DNA of 64,000 nt, taken from contig JAQNBH010000015.1 of assembly GCA_028752905.1 (NCBI GenBank), forward strand, positions 34,144,163 through 34,208,162, read 5' to 3'. The notes beneath the pieces were generated by a model. It saw nothing but the letters and a program-made list of their open reading frames with translations, had not been told where the DNA came from and made no database searches. The first letter of the stretch is position 1. Each line of letters opens with the position of its first letter. The position numbers and the translations under genes are program-made. Below are positions 21,503-33,100 of the stretch, piece by piece. The stretch is from Cladorhizidae sp. MBARI D1340-BT2 (Eukaryota > Porifera > Demospongiae > Poecilosclerida > Cladorhizidae).

Positions 21503-24500
21503 TCATTGTCCGTATCTGTCTACCGGGACCTTGATCCTGGTGCTCCGGCGAAGTGGCGGCGGTTGGATGGGTGGTCTGTTCCATGGTGCCATGGGTCCTA
21601 TCGCTGGGCTGTCGTGGGGCTTGGGTGGTGGGAGTTGGAGGGTTGGCGGTGTCCCAGCAATCGAGGCGTACGATCTTCCCCCTGCCTGTGAAGGTGGGGG
21701 CGAGAATTGCAGTTTATTCGGAGCCTGGTGTTGAGCCGGGGGTGGTGCCTGTGGTGTGCCAGGTGTGGTAGGTTGGCGAGATGCCGGCGGCGGCAGAGTC
21801 ACTGGTGCTGGCGGCGTCGGTGGTGTGGGTGGTGGTGGTGGTGGTGGCGTGGTAGCCACTGGTTGGTTTTGCCGTGGCGGTATGCCAGCTAGGCGGGTCC
21901 GGAGTGCGTCATCGGGTGACAGTTGTGGGGTGCTGTTTCTTCTCAGGTGGCGGCGGTTGCGGGTAGTCAGCCGGCCGTTGCCATCCATCCTGACGGTGTA
22001 TTGGTGGTACTGGAGCACTTCTGTTACCACACCGGTGTGGTCCCATTTGCCTGGGTGGTGGCCGTGCTGGTTTTGGACATGGACCCGGTCCCCACACCGG
22101 AGTGGTGAGAGGCCTCCAGTATGTTCTGTCCACCTTCCGTGTGCCAAGGACTGTCGCTTCCTCATCGCAGCTTGGCGTTGCTTTTCCGAGGGGTCATCCT
22201 GGGGTACTTGAAGTTTGTGTGGTAGAATGGGTAGCAGGTCTCTTGTGGGTCGGCCAAGGACACACATCGCCGGTGACATCTTGGTGTCTGGACTTGGGGC
22301 GTTGCGGTATGTCAGCAGGGCCTTGAAGAAGGAGGACTTGAGGGTCCCTCCTGGGCCAGTGTTGCCGGTTATCAGGCGTTTCATCGTCTTGACAGCGGTC
22401 TCGGCCCTGTTGTTTGAGTGTGGGTGGTATGCTGAGCACAGCCTGTGTTGCACCCCCCAGTCGGTTAGGAATTCTGCTGTTAAGTGGGCAGTGAATTCCG
22501 GCCCGCCATCTGTGGTGATGGTATCGGGTATGCCGAAGGAGGCGAATGTCTCTCTTAGTACGGCAGTCAGACCTGCTGCTCCCCCGGTGGCTGGGGCGAC
22601 TATGGGCCAGCCCGAGAATCGGTCCACCACCACCAGATAGCAGGATCCGGCGTGGTGGAAGTAGTCGGCACATATTGAACCGAACGGGCGGTCAGGTACC
22701 TCGGGAGTCGTTGGGGGCAGGTGAGGTTGGGATGGGGCGTTCCCGTTGCATTCTGTGCAGTGGGCGCGGGTCGTATTGATGTCCGACGTCATGCCTGGCC
22801 AATACATAGACGATGCTGCTCGGGCCATCATCCCACTCGTGCCCTGGTGTGCAGCGTGGAGGGCTTGCAGGCACTGTTGTCTGAGTGATTGGGGGATGAC
22901 GATTCGGTCCCCGTAACACACCACGTCGTCAATGATGGTTAGGTCGCCTAGGATGTTGAAGTATGCTTGGATGCTTGGCGGGAGTAGGTCTTTGGCGCTT
23001 GGTGGCCCTTCCTCGATTGCTGCCATGAGGTCCTGCATCGTTGGGTCTTCTGTTGTGGCGATTTGCAACTGCTCCCAGCCAATCGGTGTTGCTGAGAGGG
23101 CGCTGCACAACGCGATGGGGAGACCATCTCCCTCTTGAAGCGTGCAGGTCGAGCAGTGCACAGTGTCGGGTGGGGTGCTGGGCCCGCCATGGCAGTTGCT
23201 GCTTGGTGACTGGACGTCGTCCTGGAGGTGTAGTCTAACCGGTGATCTCGGCCCGGATGGATGGCGAGACAGGGCATCGCTGGTCTGGTTGCGTGTGCCC
23301 GGGATGTAGGCCATCCTGAATCGGTAGCGTAGTGTTCGCTCCTTCAGATTCCTGAGGCGAGGGTTCGGGATGTCCTCGAGGCAGCGATCGCCGAATAGTC
23401 TGAGCAGTGGCTTGTGATCCACTGCTACGACTAGATCGCTGCACCCGAGGACGAAGTGCCGTGTTCGGTCGAGGGCATCTGCCACCGCCAGTGCCTCGCC
23501 CTCCACTGGTGCGTACCGTGATTCGGCCGCGTGGGTGAATCGGGACCCCACTAGTGTCACTCGCCATCCCTCCCGGCAGCAGAATGGGTCGGACGACTGG
23601 CACTTGCAGTGTTTTTGCGTTAGCCAGAAGCCGATCCCGTTCTTGCTCCAGTCTGTTGCAAGGCATGTGGGTCGCCCCTTGTCGAATATTTCGACGCCTG
23701 CTCGGATGCTGCTGCATATGTGATCCTTTGATGTAGTGAGGGCGTCTGACAGCTTGTCTGTCCATTCGAACGGGGTGGATGGTTTCAACAGCTCACGGAA
23801 GGGGAGCATGGCTGCGGTCATGGCAAAAGAGTATGAGACTTGATTTACCAGACCGAACCATGCCCTCACATCGGTGATGCTCGTTGGGGTTGGGAAGTCT
23901 CTGATGGCCGCCGTGAATTTGTCTGCTGGGCGGACCTCGGTGGGTGTCACGGTGAATCCGGCGAATTCGACCTTGTCCTTGGCGAAGAGAAACTTGGCCG
24001 GGTTGAGGGTGATGCCGTTCCGTGCGCAAATGTCGAGCCACTCGGTTGCCTGATGGAATGCCTCCGTGATGTCTGAAGACCAGAGGAGCGCGTCGTCTAC
24101 ACACTTGGTCTTCGACATCACGTGGGCGACGAGGGCGTCGTAGCGGGATGTATAAGCGTCACCGGAGGCGATGTAGCCCTGTGGTGCCGTCATATATCGG
24201 TATCTCCCCCACGGAGTTATGAATGTGGTGAAGTGTCTATCTTCTTCCCTCAGTGCTACGGAGTGGTAGCCATTCCACGCGTCGAAAATGGTCTTTTTGG
24301 TTCCGCGTGGAATGGCTCTGGCCTGGTGGAAGGGGGACGGACAGTGGTGCGTCTCTCGCGTGGCATGTTTGTTCAGGGGTTGGAAGTCTATGGTCCTCCT
24401 GAGCGACCCGTTCTTCTTGGTGCATATCACCATTCGGTGGCACCAAGTGACGGGTGTGCCCAGGGGGACCTTCTCAATCACACCGAGGCGGATGTCCCTG

Positions 24501-26365
24501 TCCAGTCCCCTCTTCACCTCCTCCTGCCAGTGGATCGGTATCGGGATCGGGGTGTGGCAGGGTTTTGGGGTGGCTGTTGGGTCTATGTTGAGGGCGAGAG
24601 GTGGGCCAGACATCATCGGCAAAGTCTGGTGTTCGCAGATGTTGAAAGTGCTGGACGAATACATCTCGAGTAGGTACTTCTCCAACTTCTCTCGGTTCTC
24701 CTCCGTGGCGGGGTATGGCAGTGTGGTTGGCCGCTGTGGAGGTGGTGCCCTGTCTGGGCAATGGCACGGTCTGGCTGTGGCTGGTTTGAGCTCAGGCTGA
24801 CTGCATTTGGGGGGCTCTGCAGGCAAACTGGGTTTGGTTGCTCCCTTGGCCTGCTTGTCCTGGATGGATGCGGTTGATTGGCCCCGTGGAAAGTCGTTCC
24901 GGATCAACCCCAGGTCGGTGCAGGTCGACAGGCTCAGGTACAGTTTGGTTGCTATAGGGCTGATGTATACCATCTGCCGTGTCTCCCTGCCCGACTGGGT
25001 CAGTCTGATCCTCGTCAGCGCCGCTCCGATGATGGGGAGTTGGTTGCCACTCGCCGATCTCATTGTGAGTGATGCCGGTATCAGGTCTCTCTTTTCCAGA
25101 CCAAGGCTTCTCATGAGTCGGGGGCCAGCCAGACAGCTCTGGCATCCCGTATCCGCCAGTGCTGTTGCGGATTGGTTGGAGCCCTCCTTCCTGAGGGTAT
25201 GGCCGTGTGCTCGGTAGTCGGCTCGGTTCGTGGTGATTGCGACCGTCAGGGTTGGCTGTGGTGGCGATCGGCGCTGGGTCCATGACCCAGATGTCTGATT
25301 CCATGTCTGGTGGTGCAGTGCGCCCTCTGTCATATCATGGACCGTTTCGTTTATTGAGTTCCCCAGCTCCATGGTCTGCCAGCACAGTTTTGAGAAGTGG
25401 TTGGGGCGGCCGCATGACTGGCATGTCTTGCCATATGCTGGGCACTGTGCCTTCCTGATGGCCGTCCTGGGTGAGGTGCCGTGCCCTTGTCGGCCGCAGA
25501 AGTTGCATGTCCCCTTGTCCGTGGTTTTGGGCGGGGTAGCTTGGGGTCTGTTGGTCAAGGGTATTGGTACGCTGTGGTTCTGTGGGCGCTGTTGCTGTTG
25601 CCGTTTGTACCCGCTATTCACCGCCTCCTCCCGGTCAGCCCCCTCGTCCAGGGCATTGGCGGATGGAGTTGTGGGTGCCTTCAGCGCAATGGCGGCCCGT
25701 TTCCCTGTGGCTTTCTTCTCGACAAAGCGCAGGGTCTGTTCGACGGTCATCCGTTTGGTGGCCTCCTCCATGAGGTCCTCTTGGATGTCGGGATCAGCCA
25801 TGCCGATGCACAGCTGGTCCGACACCCTGCTCTCACTGTGGTCGACTGTGTGGCCGCAATTGGTGCACCGTTCGTGGAACTCGCACGTCTCTGCCACGCC
25901 CCTCAATCGCGATGCGAAGGACCTGAACGACTCGCCTCTGTCTTGCGTTGTGCGGGCGAATGCGAATGTGGCGACCATGTAATTGTCCTCTACCACAGCC
26001 ATGGCTTTGATGGCTGCCAGGAGCTCGGCTTCCGGTCTCTCCTCAATGGGCGTTGGGCCCTTGGTGGTTCTGGTGAGGTCACGTCGCAGGTTCGGTTCCA
26101 GACACTCCAGTAGTTGGATGCCTATGTCGGTTCCGGTGAGTTTGGATGCCCTGGAGTATGTCCTCCATCTGGCCTTGAAATACTGCCACCCTTCAGATGT
26201 CTCCCCCGCTGCAATCAGCGGGCGGTCGACGGGCTTTGGCTTCATTGAGCCAGCCTGGTTGTGGTCGATCTTGACATGGGCATCTAGCAGTGCTACTATC
26301 ACGGCAGGGTCGGTTCCCTCCGGAATGGAGTAGGGGCAGTCGGCTTTGGGACATCTGACTGCCAT
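21503..26365 (-). CDS. Element 3 Gag-Pol polyprotein, 1620 aa
   Basis: One uninterrupted frame. Residues 1-40 hold a possible zinc finger (CPKADC ... HVKIDH). A capsid-like Gag follows, with FRSFASRLRGVAETC near residue 150, then two Cys/His knuckles (CNFCGRQGH and CQSCGRPNHFSKLC) near 290-330. Protease has ALADTGCQSCLAG. RT has RMVICTKKNGSLRRTIDF and the catalytic CVDDALLW, a VDD variant of YxDD. RNase H has LATDWSKNGIGFW, VEGEALAVADAL and DHKPLL. Integrase has the HHCC finger (HAAHQGT ... CTEC), DDE residues (ADYFHHAG, TTDGGPEF, NNRAETAV) and a GPY/F-like end. The last 200 residues are Pro-rich and close with RRSTRIKVPVDRYGQ. No chromodomain is evident. Dozens of open frames on the other strands are antisense shadows caused by high GC. 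Confidence 0.95.
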   Translation of the reverse strand: MAVRCPKADCPYSIPEGTDPAVIVALLDAHVKIDHNQAGSMKPKPVDRPLIAAGETSEGWQYFKARWRTYSRASKLTGTDIGIQLLECLEPNLRRDLTRTTKGPTPIEERPEAELLAAIKAMAVVEDNYMVATFAFARTTQDRGESFRSFASRLRGVAETCEFHERCTNCGHTVDHSESRVSDQLCIGMADPDIQEDLMEEATKRMTVEQTLRFVEKKATGKRAAIALKAPTTPSANALDEGADREEAVNSGYKRQQQQRPQNHSVPIPLTNRPQATPPKTTDKGTCNFCGRQGHGTSPRTAIRKAQCPAYGKTCQSCGRPNHFSKLCWQTMELGNSINETVHDMTEGALHHQTWNQTSGSWTQRRSPPQPTLTVAITTNRADYRAHGHTLRKEGSNQSATALADTGCQSCLAGPRLMRSLGLEKRDLIPASLTMRSASGNQLPIIGAALTRIRLTQSGRETRQMVYISPIATKLYLSLSTCTDLGLIRNDFPRGQSTASIQDKQAKGATKPSLPAEPPKCSQPELKPATARPCHCPDRAPPPQRPTTLPYPATEENREKLEKYLLEMYSSSTFNICEHQTLPMMSGPPLALNIDPTATPKPCHTPIPIPIHWQEEVKRGLDRDIRLGVIEKVPLGTPVTWCHRMVICTKKNGSLRRTIDFQPLNKHATRETHHCPSPFHQARAIPRGTKKTIFDAWNGYHSVALREEDRHFTTFITPWGRYRYMTAPQGYIASGDAYTSRYDALVAHVMSKTKCVDDALLWSSDITEAFHQATEWLDICARNGITLNPAKFLFAKDKVEFAGFTVTPTEVRPADKFTAAIRDFPTPTSITDVRAWFGLVNQVSYSFAMTAAMLPFRELLKPSTPFEWTDKLSDALTTSKDHICSSIRAGVEIFDKGRPTCLATDWSKNGIGFWLTQKHCKCQSSDPFCCREGWRVTLVGSRFTHAAESRYAPVEGEALAVADALDRTRHFVLGCSDLVVAVDHKPLLRLFGDRCLEDIPNPRLRNLKERTLRYRFRMAYIPGTRNQTSDALSRHPSGPRSPVRLHLQDDVQSPSSNCHGGPSTPPDTVHCSTCTLQEGDGLPIALCSALSATPIGWEQLQIATTEDPTMQDLMAAIEEGPPSAKDLLPPSIQAYFNILGDLTIIDDVVCYGDRIVIPQSLRQQCLQALHAAHQGTSGMMARAASSMYWPGMTSDINTTRAHCTECNGNAPSQPHLPPTTPEVPDRPFGSICADYFHHAGSCYLVVVDRFSGWPIVAPATGGAAGLTAVLRETFASFGIPDTITTDGGPEFTAHLTAEFLTDWGVQHRLCSAYHPHSNNRAETAVKTMKRLITGNTGPGGTLKSSFFKALLTYRNAPSPDTKMSPAMCVLGRPTRDLLPILPHKLQVPQDDPSEKQRQAAMRKRQSLAHGRWTEHTGGLSPLRCGDRVHVQNQHGHHPGKWDHTGVVTEVLQYHQYTVRMDGNGRLTTRNRRHLRRNSTPQLSPDDALRTRLAGIPPRQNQPVATTPPPPPPPTPPTPPAPVTLPPPASRQPTTPGTPQAPPPAQHQAPNKLQFSPPPSQAGGRSYASIAGTPPTLQLPPPKPHDSPAIGPMAPWNRPPIQPPPLRRSTRIKVPVDRYGQ

Positions 26366-26461
26366 GTGGGGTGGGCGTTGAATGGAATCGCCTCAGAAAC
26401 TAGCTTCCCTCCAGCCAGCTGCTCTGCTGGTGAGGTGTACTGAGCTAGCTACTCCAGCTAA

Positions 26462-26477
26462 TCAGTTATTGCTATCA
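26462..26477 (-). promoter_or_regulatory. Putative self-priming site of element 3
   Basis: Immediately after the 5' LTR the minus strand reads TGATAGCAATAACTGA. This is a perfect 16-nt reverse complement of 26548-26563 within the LTR (TCAGTTATTGCTATCA on the minus strand). In Tf1-type elements the mRNA 5' end folds back on the PBS and primes reverse transcription. Here the LTR segment opens with TCAGTT, an animal initiator consensus, so a transcript starting at its A would have the complementary 5' end. Confidence 0.75.
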
Positions 26478-26689
26478 TAGAGAAGCGCTATGCGCCGTCA
26501 TAGAACAAGATTGAACTGGACCAATAATCAGTGTGCAAGTCATATGATGATAGCAATAACTGAGGCAAGGTAAGGGTCGTCAATTAGGTAAGATCGCTAA
26601 ATGGAATATTGTGTGTGGATGATATTACATATCTAACTAAAGGTCGCTAAATGGAATATTGTGTGTGGATGATACTACATATCTAACTA
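26478..26689 (-). repeat. 5' LTR of element 3
   Basis: 212 bp. On the minus strand it starts TAGTTAGATATG and ends CTTCTCTA. It contains a TCAGTT initiator-like sequence at 26563-26558, about 127 nt into the LTR. That sequence begins the segment complementary to the putative primer site. Confidence 0.95.
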
Positions 26690-26694
26690 CATGG
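26690..26694. repeat. Target-site duplication, right copy
   Basis: CATGG directly follows the element end at 26689 and matches 21232-21236. Confidence 0.85.
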
Positions 26695-26946
26695 TATGGG
26701 AACAACAACACTTTTCGAATTGCCTTCCATCTCAGCTTGGTAGCTAGGTCAAGTTCTTTTTTTAAGTCATGGTACAATCTTATCCTTCAATTGGTTAACA
26801 AGAAGAATTTTGGGACTGTTAGAGTAAAATTTCTTTGGTTTACCAGATTTTGTATATGTATTTAGCTATGCTATGCATATTAACAAAAAAAATCTTGGAC
26901 AAACACATTATACAGGACAGATAATTCTTAAGATATTTTAACGAAA

Positions 26947-27190
26947 TCATAAATATGCTTCAGTCGACAGGGTTTGAGAGCTGTGCTTTGGTATTAAGAG
27001 TTCCCCATGTTGTAGACCCTTTTTTATCTCCTCTTCTAGATCATTTTCTATCATCTTCTCTTCTAGACTCCTTTCTAACTCCTCTTCTAGATCATTTTCT
27101 ATCTTCTCTTCTAGACTCCTTTCTAACTCCTCTTCTAGATCCTTTTCCGTCTCCTTTTCTAGATTGTCATTCCGAGTCAACTTTGCTGGT
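26947..27190 (-). CDS. Gene B exon 9: acidic repeat tail and stop
   Basis: After a TTTCACAG acceptor the exon encodes PAKLTRND and then near-perfect repeats of about 16 residues (LEEELERSLEEKIEND) that are predicted to form charged helix or coiled coil. It ends with SSQTLSTEAYL and TGA. At DNA level the repeat unit is 48-51 bp. There is no kinase, phosphatase or other enzymatic domain. Confidence 0.75.
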
Positions 27191-30100
27191 CTGTGAAAGA
27201 AAAAAGTCACTTATGACATTCAAAATAACTTACTATAATATCTACAAAAAGTATTGCTATAAAAGGTTTTATAATGACTCCCTTCAATGTGGTTTCTTGG
27301 CTACTTAGCATAGGGACAGTACCTGGTATTCTTGGAGCATGCTAGTTCTCCTTATATTGGCTTGATTTACTTTTTTAAATAGCAGACTTCCCCTATCCCT
27401 TCTCCTCCCCCCCCCCCCCCCCCTCCCCCCTCCCCCCCTCAAAAAGTTCATATTCCAGCTAAAATTATCTTGGGCAACTATTTAGCTGCCTAAATGATGA
27501 TTTCAGCCAATTCGCTCCAGCACGACACTGAACAAGCCTTGAATCCTTAGATAAGTAGTAAACCAGGCAAAACATAAAAAGTTTGTAAAAACCATCTTCA
27601 AAGATTAATCTGTGATCATCTATGCATCTTTATATTCATCTTTTTATTTTCTCTCCACACATTACTTGTGTACAATCAGTCGATAAATGGACATCTAGTT
27701 AGCTACTTCATTGTGGTAAGGTCTCGATAGTGGTAGTTTTTGACGACATGTTCAAGCTAACTCATTTGCAGTATTGTAATCAGAATTGGGTAAAATTTTC
27801 ACATAACTTGCACTATGCAGCTGAATCTGAACTGAATGGTCAGTTGATTTACTGATGAATAATTCTCATTGCTTTATAATACAAAAGTTAAACTATATAA
27901 CAAAAATATTTAGCAAGAAACATGGTAAAGAAGACCATTTTCTACATTTGTTTGGTTCTGCAGTTCTCCTGTGCAACTTTTGCCAAGTCCTTAAGAAAGC
28001 TAGCTTCCTGTTGAAGTCTAAAGCATCTAGTGGAAATGTCAAAAGCGTAAAATTTCAAGTTGATTATTGAGAAGGTTATTATAAGTCAACTGAGACTGAG
28101 AGTTCATTGAGAGCTATATATAGTTGAACCCTGACTGACTCTAGTAACAAACCAAGAAGGTGTGTGGTAGCTATGTGTTGAGTTGCATAGTGTACAACAA
28201 CTGTATAAGGGTGGTTCATCTCTGCTAGTTGGTATGATGCTGTTTGATTTCTCAAAGAGAAAAACAACAAGGGGAAAAAACAAGCAAACAAAAATTAAGA
28301 ACAAAAACGATTATTGGATTGACTGATCAAATAAAGGAAACAGGAGTGCATCCATGTAAATTACAATCAATAGATGACCCTTTACAAGTTAAAACGATAT
28401 ACACCAATATAATACTGCTTATACAAGCATTCTGGAGTATATCAGTGGTGGGTAATCTAACTGGTTGTGGTCTACATTGAATTTTTTTTTAAGTTCTTGT
28501 GCTATTAATAAGTCTTACCTATTCTTTGCATGGAATTTCTTTCGAATGTAGAATAGCAGCAACACCAGCAATAGGATGATGGAGTACGCAACAAAAGTCG
28601 AGATCGCAAAAATGACTGCAGTGTTAGCAACTGTATAATTTATAAGGAAGGTAAGTTATATTAAAGACCTCATCAGACATTGAAATACAAGTATTTGTAC
28701 TGAAATTTGTGTGCCTTAGCCACAGTTTGTCCTTCAATATTACATTCAATTTGACTATTAAAAGTTTAACTCCAACATATTTTTCAACTATATATGCATT
28801 CATTACCAATCATATAAATGCCAAATATGCAGGAAGTGTCCTTTGGAATTACGATGATGGTTTTATAAAACAAATGCCTATTCCAATATAGCAATTTTTG
28901 AGGAGAAGTTTTGGCACCATATATATGACTATAATATATGAATATTTTAATAGAGCTGCTAGAAACCATGCTTGAGAAGTTGGATTTGACACTACAGCAA
29001 GTATCTATTGTGTCATAGGAAGAACTATAGCAAATTGTAATTTTGTTTGTAGATGCCACATAAGCAAAGAATCAAGCTAAATAAACTTATCTATTATATG
29101 CATGAATTCTTATTCTAAAAGAACTGGAGCAATTACTTTATAGTTGAATCCACGGTCATCTGGAAGGCATTTTTATGCCTCCACTGAACATAACTATTAT
29201 CTTATATTATTATATTTAGTGTGTTGCAGTAAATAATGCAAATAGTGTATAGAATGCTAGTAGAATGCAAGGCACTTGTGGGCAAGAAGATGTGCAATAT
29301 GAATTTAGATATATATCTTGCTGCAATAGGTATGCAGATATAGATCTTGCTTTATAGAGAATACAGAAAAAAGTAAAAGAAGGTTGGTGCAGTATTCATC
29401 TTGTTTTACTGCAATTGGTCATCAAATTAATATCAGGTTTGAAGTACATATAGTTGACCTAAGGGTTCCTTTAAAAGATTGCCTTGAAGTCACAACCATT
29501 AAGAATACCCTTTTACATTAAAAATCATGCACACCAATGATTATTATAATGTTTGGTGTGTATGATTTTAAATGGTAAATGGTAAAGGGTCATCTAACTG
29601 GTTGTGGTTTCCAATACGACTTCAACTATGCATTCATTACCATTAAGAGTATACAATTTATTGGGAAGGTCAACTGAGAGTTCATTGAGAATCAAATACA
29701 GGTTTTGTTACATTACACTTGGAATGTTATTTCTGCTGAAGGCTAGAGTGAAACATCGAGAAATGTCGAGATATATTTAAAAGTTGATCATCAACAAAGT
29801 TGAAATAAGAATATTATATTTTTATTCCTATTTTAAGTTGGTAGTTTGTTTGTTTGTTAGTTTACTTTTGTTTATTATAGTTGAGCAATGGAGGACTACA
29901 CCACTTGTGAGCTTCACCACATCCATGGTTTTAAAGGCACCTTCTAATTTGGTTAATCTTGTTATTGTTGGCTGTACCCATCTATGGCCTCCCACTTTGC
30001 AACAGTAGCACATGAGAGAATTCTACCACCCAAATAGCAGGTGTTTAAACCAAACAGGTCAACTGAGAGTGGGCACATTACACGTAGCATATCTTGTTAT

Positions 30101-33100
30101 TGTTGGCTGTACCTATCTACGGTCATCTACAGCCTCCGACTTTGCAACAGTAGCACATGAGAGAATTCTACCACCCAAATAGCAGGCGTTTAAACTAAAC
30201 AGGTCAACTGAGAGTGGGCATCCATTCTGCTTATAACAGAGTGTGTGTGGTCCTGACTCAAAAAAAGCATGAGAGCTATTTATCATTGGCTGCACAGCTA
30301 CCCACACTTTTTTAAACCAGAATCACTGAACTAAAGTAGTTATGGAGTATTGTGGTCCTAAAAGGTATGCAAGTTATGCACGAAAAGGGTTTTTTTCACT
30401 TTAAAGGTTTTTGGCGCATCACTCAATATAATACTAGCAGAAATACCCACCCTCCAGGTAGTATATTCCCTACCCATACCCCTTTGATCTACAATGTGTA
30501 CCTCAGTGTGCTGATCTTGTATATGCCACAGATTAGTCATTATGGGTGTTTTTAAACCTTTGTAGGGTGGCATGGCTAGAAAGAATGGTCTAGGGCCCAC
30601 GAGTGGGTTCAAAACATTTTGGGTAAAAATATTTCTAATTACAATGCGTGTGACATGTAGCTACGGGTAGGCCCAAAATATCTACTTCGGATACTTTTTG
30701 ACAAATAGTTTAAATGATGGTTTTGGCAATGTTGTTCAATATGCAATAAGGTACACCCATATGCTGGCTCCAGCTAGATTGATCCTGATCAACAACACTC
30801 CATTTCTGGGCTGACCACTCTTTTAAAATTAGGAGGAGGGGGGGGCATGATATAACCCGGTGAATATGACTAAGGACCAAAAACAGTCCAAAACCTTCCT
30901 GGTATCAAGAGGTTTCCAATTATTTGTGACATGTGTGAGTAGGCCCAAAGAGGCACACAACATGCACATATACACACACATGCACACAATTACAGAAATG
31001 CATGCACGTTCTTATTAAATATTATTATATTGAAAATGGGGATTCCAGCACACTTGTTGTCTGTGTTTTTGGAATTGGCCTAAACTATACTGAGTTTTTG
31101 CTGGCATTGTTTTTGTCAGCCATAGGAGTGAAACCAAAATAAGGGATGCTAATGCACTCACCAATATACAAGAAAATACTCACTCATCTGTTTATTGATG
31201 GGAGATATCCCTATACAGGGGATGGGAGCCTGGTGAATGAAAACCACTTTACCCAATTTGCCATCTCTGAGGCTGACACTTTTGTATAACTAGTACACTT
31301 AGCCTAGCACACTCGCACACCTTTCCTGTATCTGGAGTGGGATTTTAGCAGATTTTATATTTGGCACAACCTGTGCAAGCGTTGAAGACCTGTGGTTCGG
31401 GTACAGGAGCGCATCTAAACATTTTAAAGGACCTTTGTGGTTTTGCCCATTTTCAGTTATAGTTTATTGGAACACCATTATTCTAATGGCATTGGAAAGC
31501 ACCTAGAATGAGCTACAATTTGAGACCATAATCTTTGGAAATAGATTAAGCATTCAATAGTTATGACACATTAATTTTTTTAACCACAAAATGGTCTACG
31601 CCCCCCTTTTAAAAACATTTCGATCCCAAAACAAACTCCTGTAGTCAGCGCTATGTACATGTAAAATATTTACACCGATTAGAAGCAATTGTAGCAGCAG
31701 TAGTGGTAGTGAGAATGGGTTCTAGCAATGACTTGAGAGGAGAGGATTTCTGTCCCAAGATGATCTTTCCATCTATCATAACTTGTGCTGCCACCTGAAA
31801 TTGGTACTCTGCACCAGTGATCAGCTCATCGATGGTCACGGAGCTCTCAGTACTTTTCACACTGATAGACTTTCTTGCCTGGTTCTCCATTGTAGGCCGA
31901 TAGAATATGATATAGTGGGTAATTTCACTGATTTGTTGTCTGCTCCATGAAACATTGGCGGAAGTGGTACTCAGAACTGTAATGGCTACATCTTCCACCA
32001 AAGCTGCACAGACAAAGAGAAAAATATTAAAATTGCTAATGTACCAGGTGAGTCCCGATTAATGAGCCAAATGACTCAAACAAAGAACAATTTTTTTTTG
32101 CTTGAAGCTTTGCGTCTCCTTTACCAATCTCCCCCATTTGTTGACACCATTTTCTTTACAACTGCATTATCAGATAGTGCAGTATCATTATTGGTTTGGC
32201 CCCTTATTTCAAAATCATGATATTAAAAGCTAAAGCAGTTCCTAAATAGTGGTTTCAGCCATTTATACACTCAAAACAGTTTATGCTTTGAATCCTTCAC
32301 TAAGGTAGTAACTATAGACCTAACCTCTCCCCCCCTACTAAAATATGAAAATTGTCTTCTAAGATCTTGTATTTATCTATTTTTTCTCTCCCACCCTTTT
32401 AATTGAGTACCATAGGTCCTTTCAATACCATAAAACACCAAATTTTCTGAACTCTTGCAAACACTAATCAGTTTCTCGATTCATTAAAAAACGAGCGAGA
32501 TAAAGTCCATCAACACAATAATCATGCTCACATGTACGCAAGATTGAATCCAACTGAGCTGGTTCAGCAGCTGCATGTTTTCAATAAGAAGTGAAAGGTC
32601 AGTCGGTTAACTGAGAAGATTATTTTTCCGTGGAGCAAATTTGGACTAATAGAGTATTATTATAAGCAGCTTGCTTTGTATGTTGAGCTATCACTACCAC
32701 TTATGGTGTCACCCCAATGATAATAAATATTACGACAACAGTTATTAGCAGGTCCTTCAACAAGACCAGGTAAATAATTTGTTATCCACATGTGCACATA
32801 TATAATATTATATATCTGTACTTTTGGAATAAACATGGTGTAGAATAACATCTGCTATGTTTGGTTTGTGAAGTTAACATGAAGCATGAGATGCCCCAAC
32901 CTCTGACACAGACAGTAATGAGAAGGAGGAAGAGGAAGAGAGAAGCTGTTACTTGATGATTGGAGGACTGGATTCAGGATGATTGACTCAATCTGGTACT
33001 TGCATTAGAGCTATTGTGTTTGCACTCACTACTGATGATTTGAATTAAATGTAAGTTGTCAAAGAATTTGATAGCAGATCAAACTCTGAGAATGGCAGGA

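Larger units (their letters stand above)
21237..26689 (-). mobile_element. LTR retrotransposon 3: intact, single ORF, identical LTRs
   Basis: The 5453-bp element on the minus strand has two 212-bp LTRs (26689-26478 and 21448-21237) that I read as identical. It is flanked by CATGG direct repeats (21232-21236 and 26690-26694). One uninterrupted 1620-codon ORF has the normal order Gag-PR-RT-RH-IN. A polypurine tract (21460-21449) precedes the 3' LTR. The site after the 5' LTR is complementary to the LTR itself instead of showing a tRNA-type TGG start. LTR ends are TAG...CTA, not TG...CA. The element is markedly GC-richer than the host DNA. All signs point to a recent, possibly still competent insertion. 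Confidence 0.93.
28631..31673 (-). other. Gene B intron 7
   Basis: Contains an inverted repeat (29507-29590), a decayed hammerhead-type repeat (about 29670-29790) and a tandem duplication (29957-30220). No exon is supported. Confidence 0.55.

Noticed and set aside
21506..26333. Many plus-strand and alternative-frame ORFs of 60-210 codons across element 3
   Set aside because: They are antisense or out-of-frame shadows of the GC-rich 1620-codon Gag-Pol frame and show no domain of their own.
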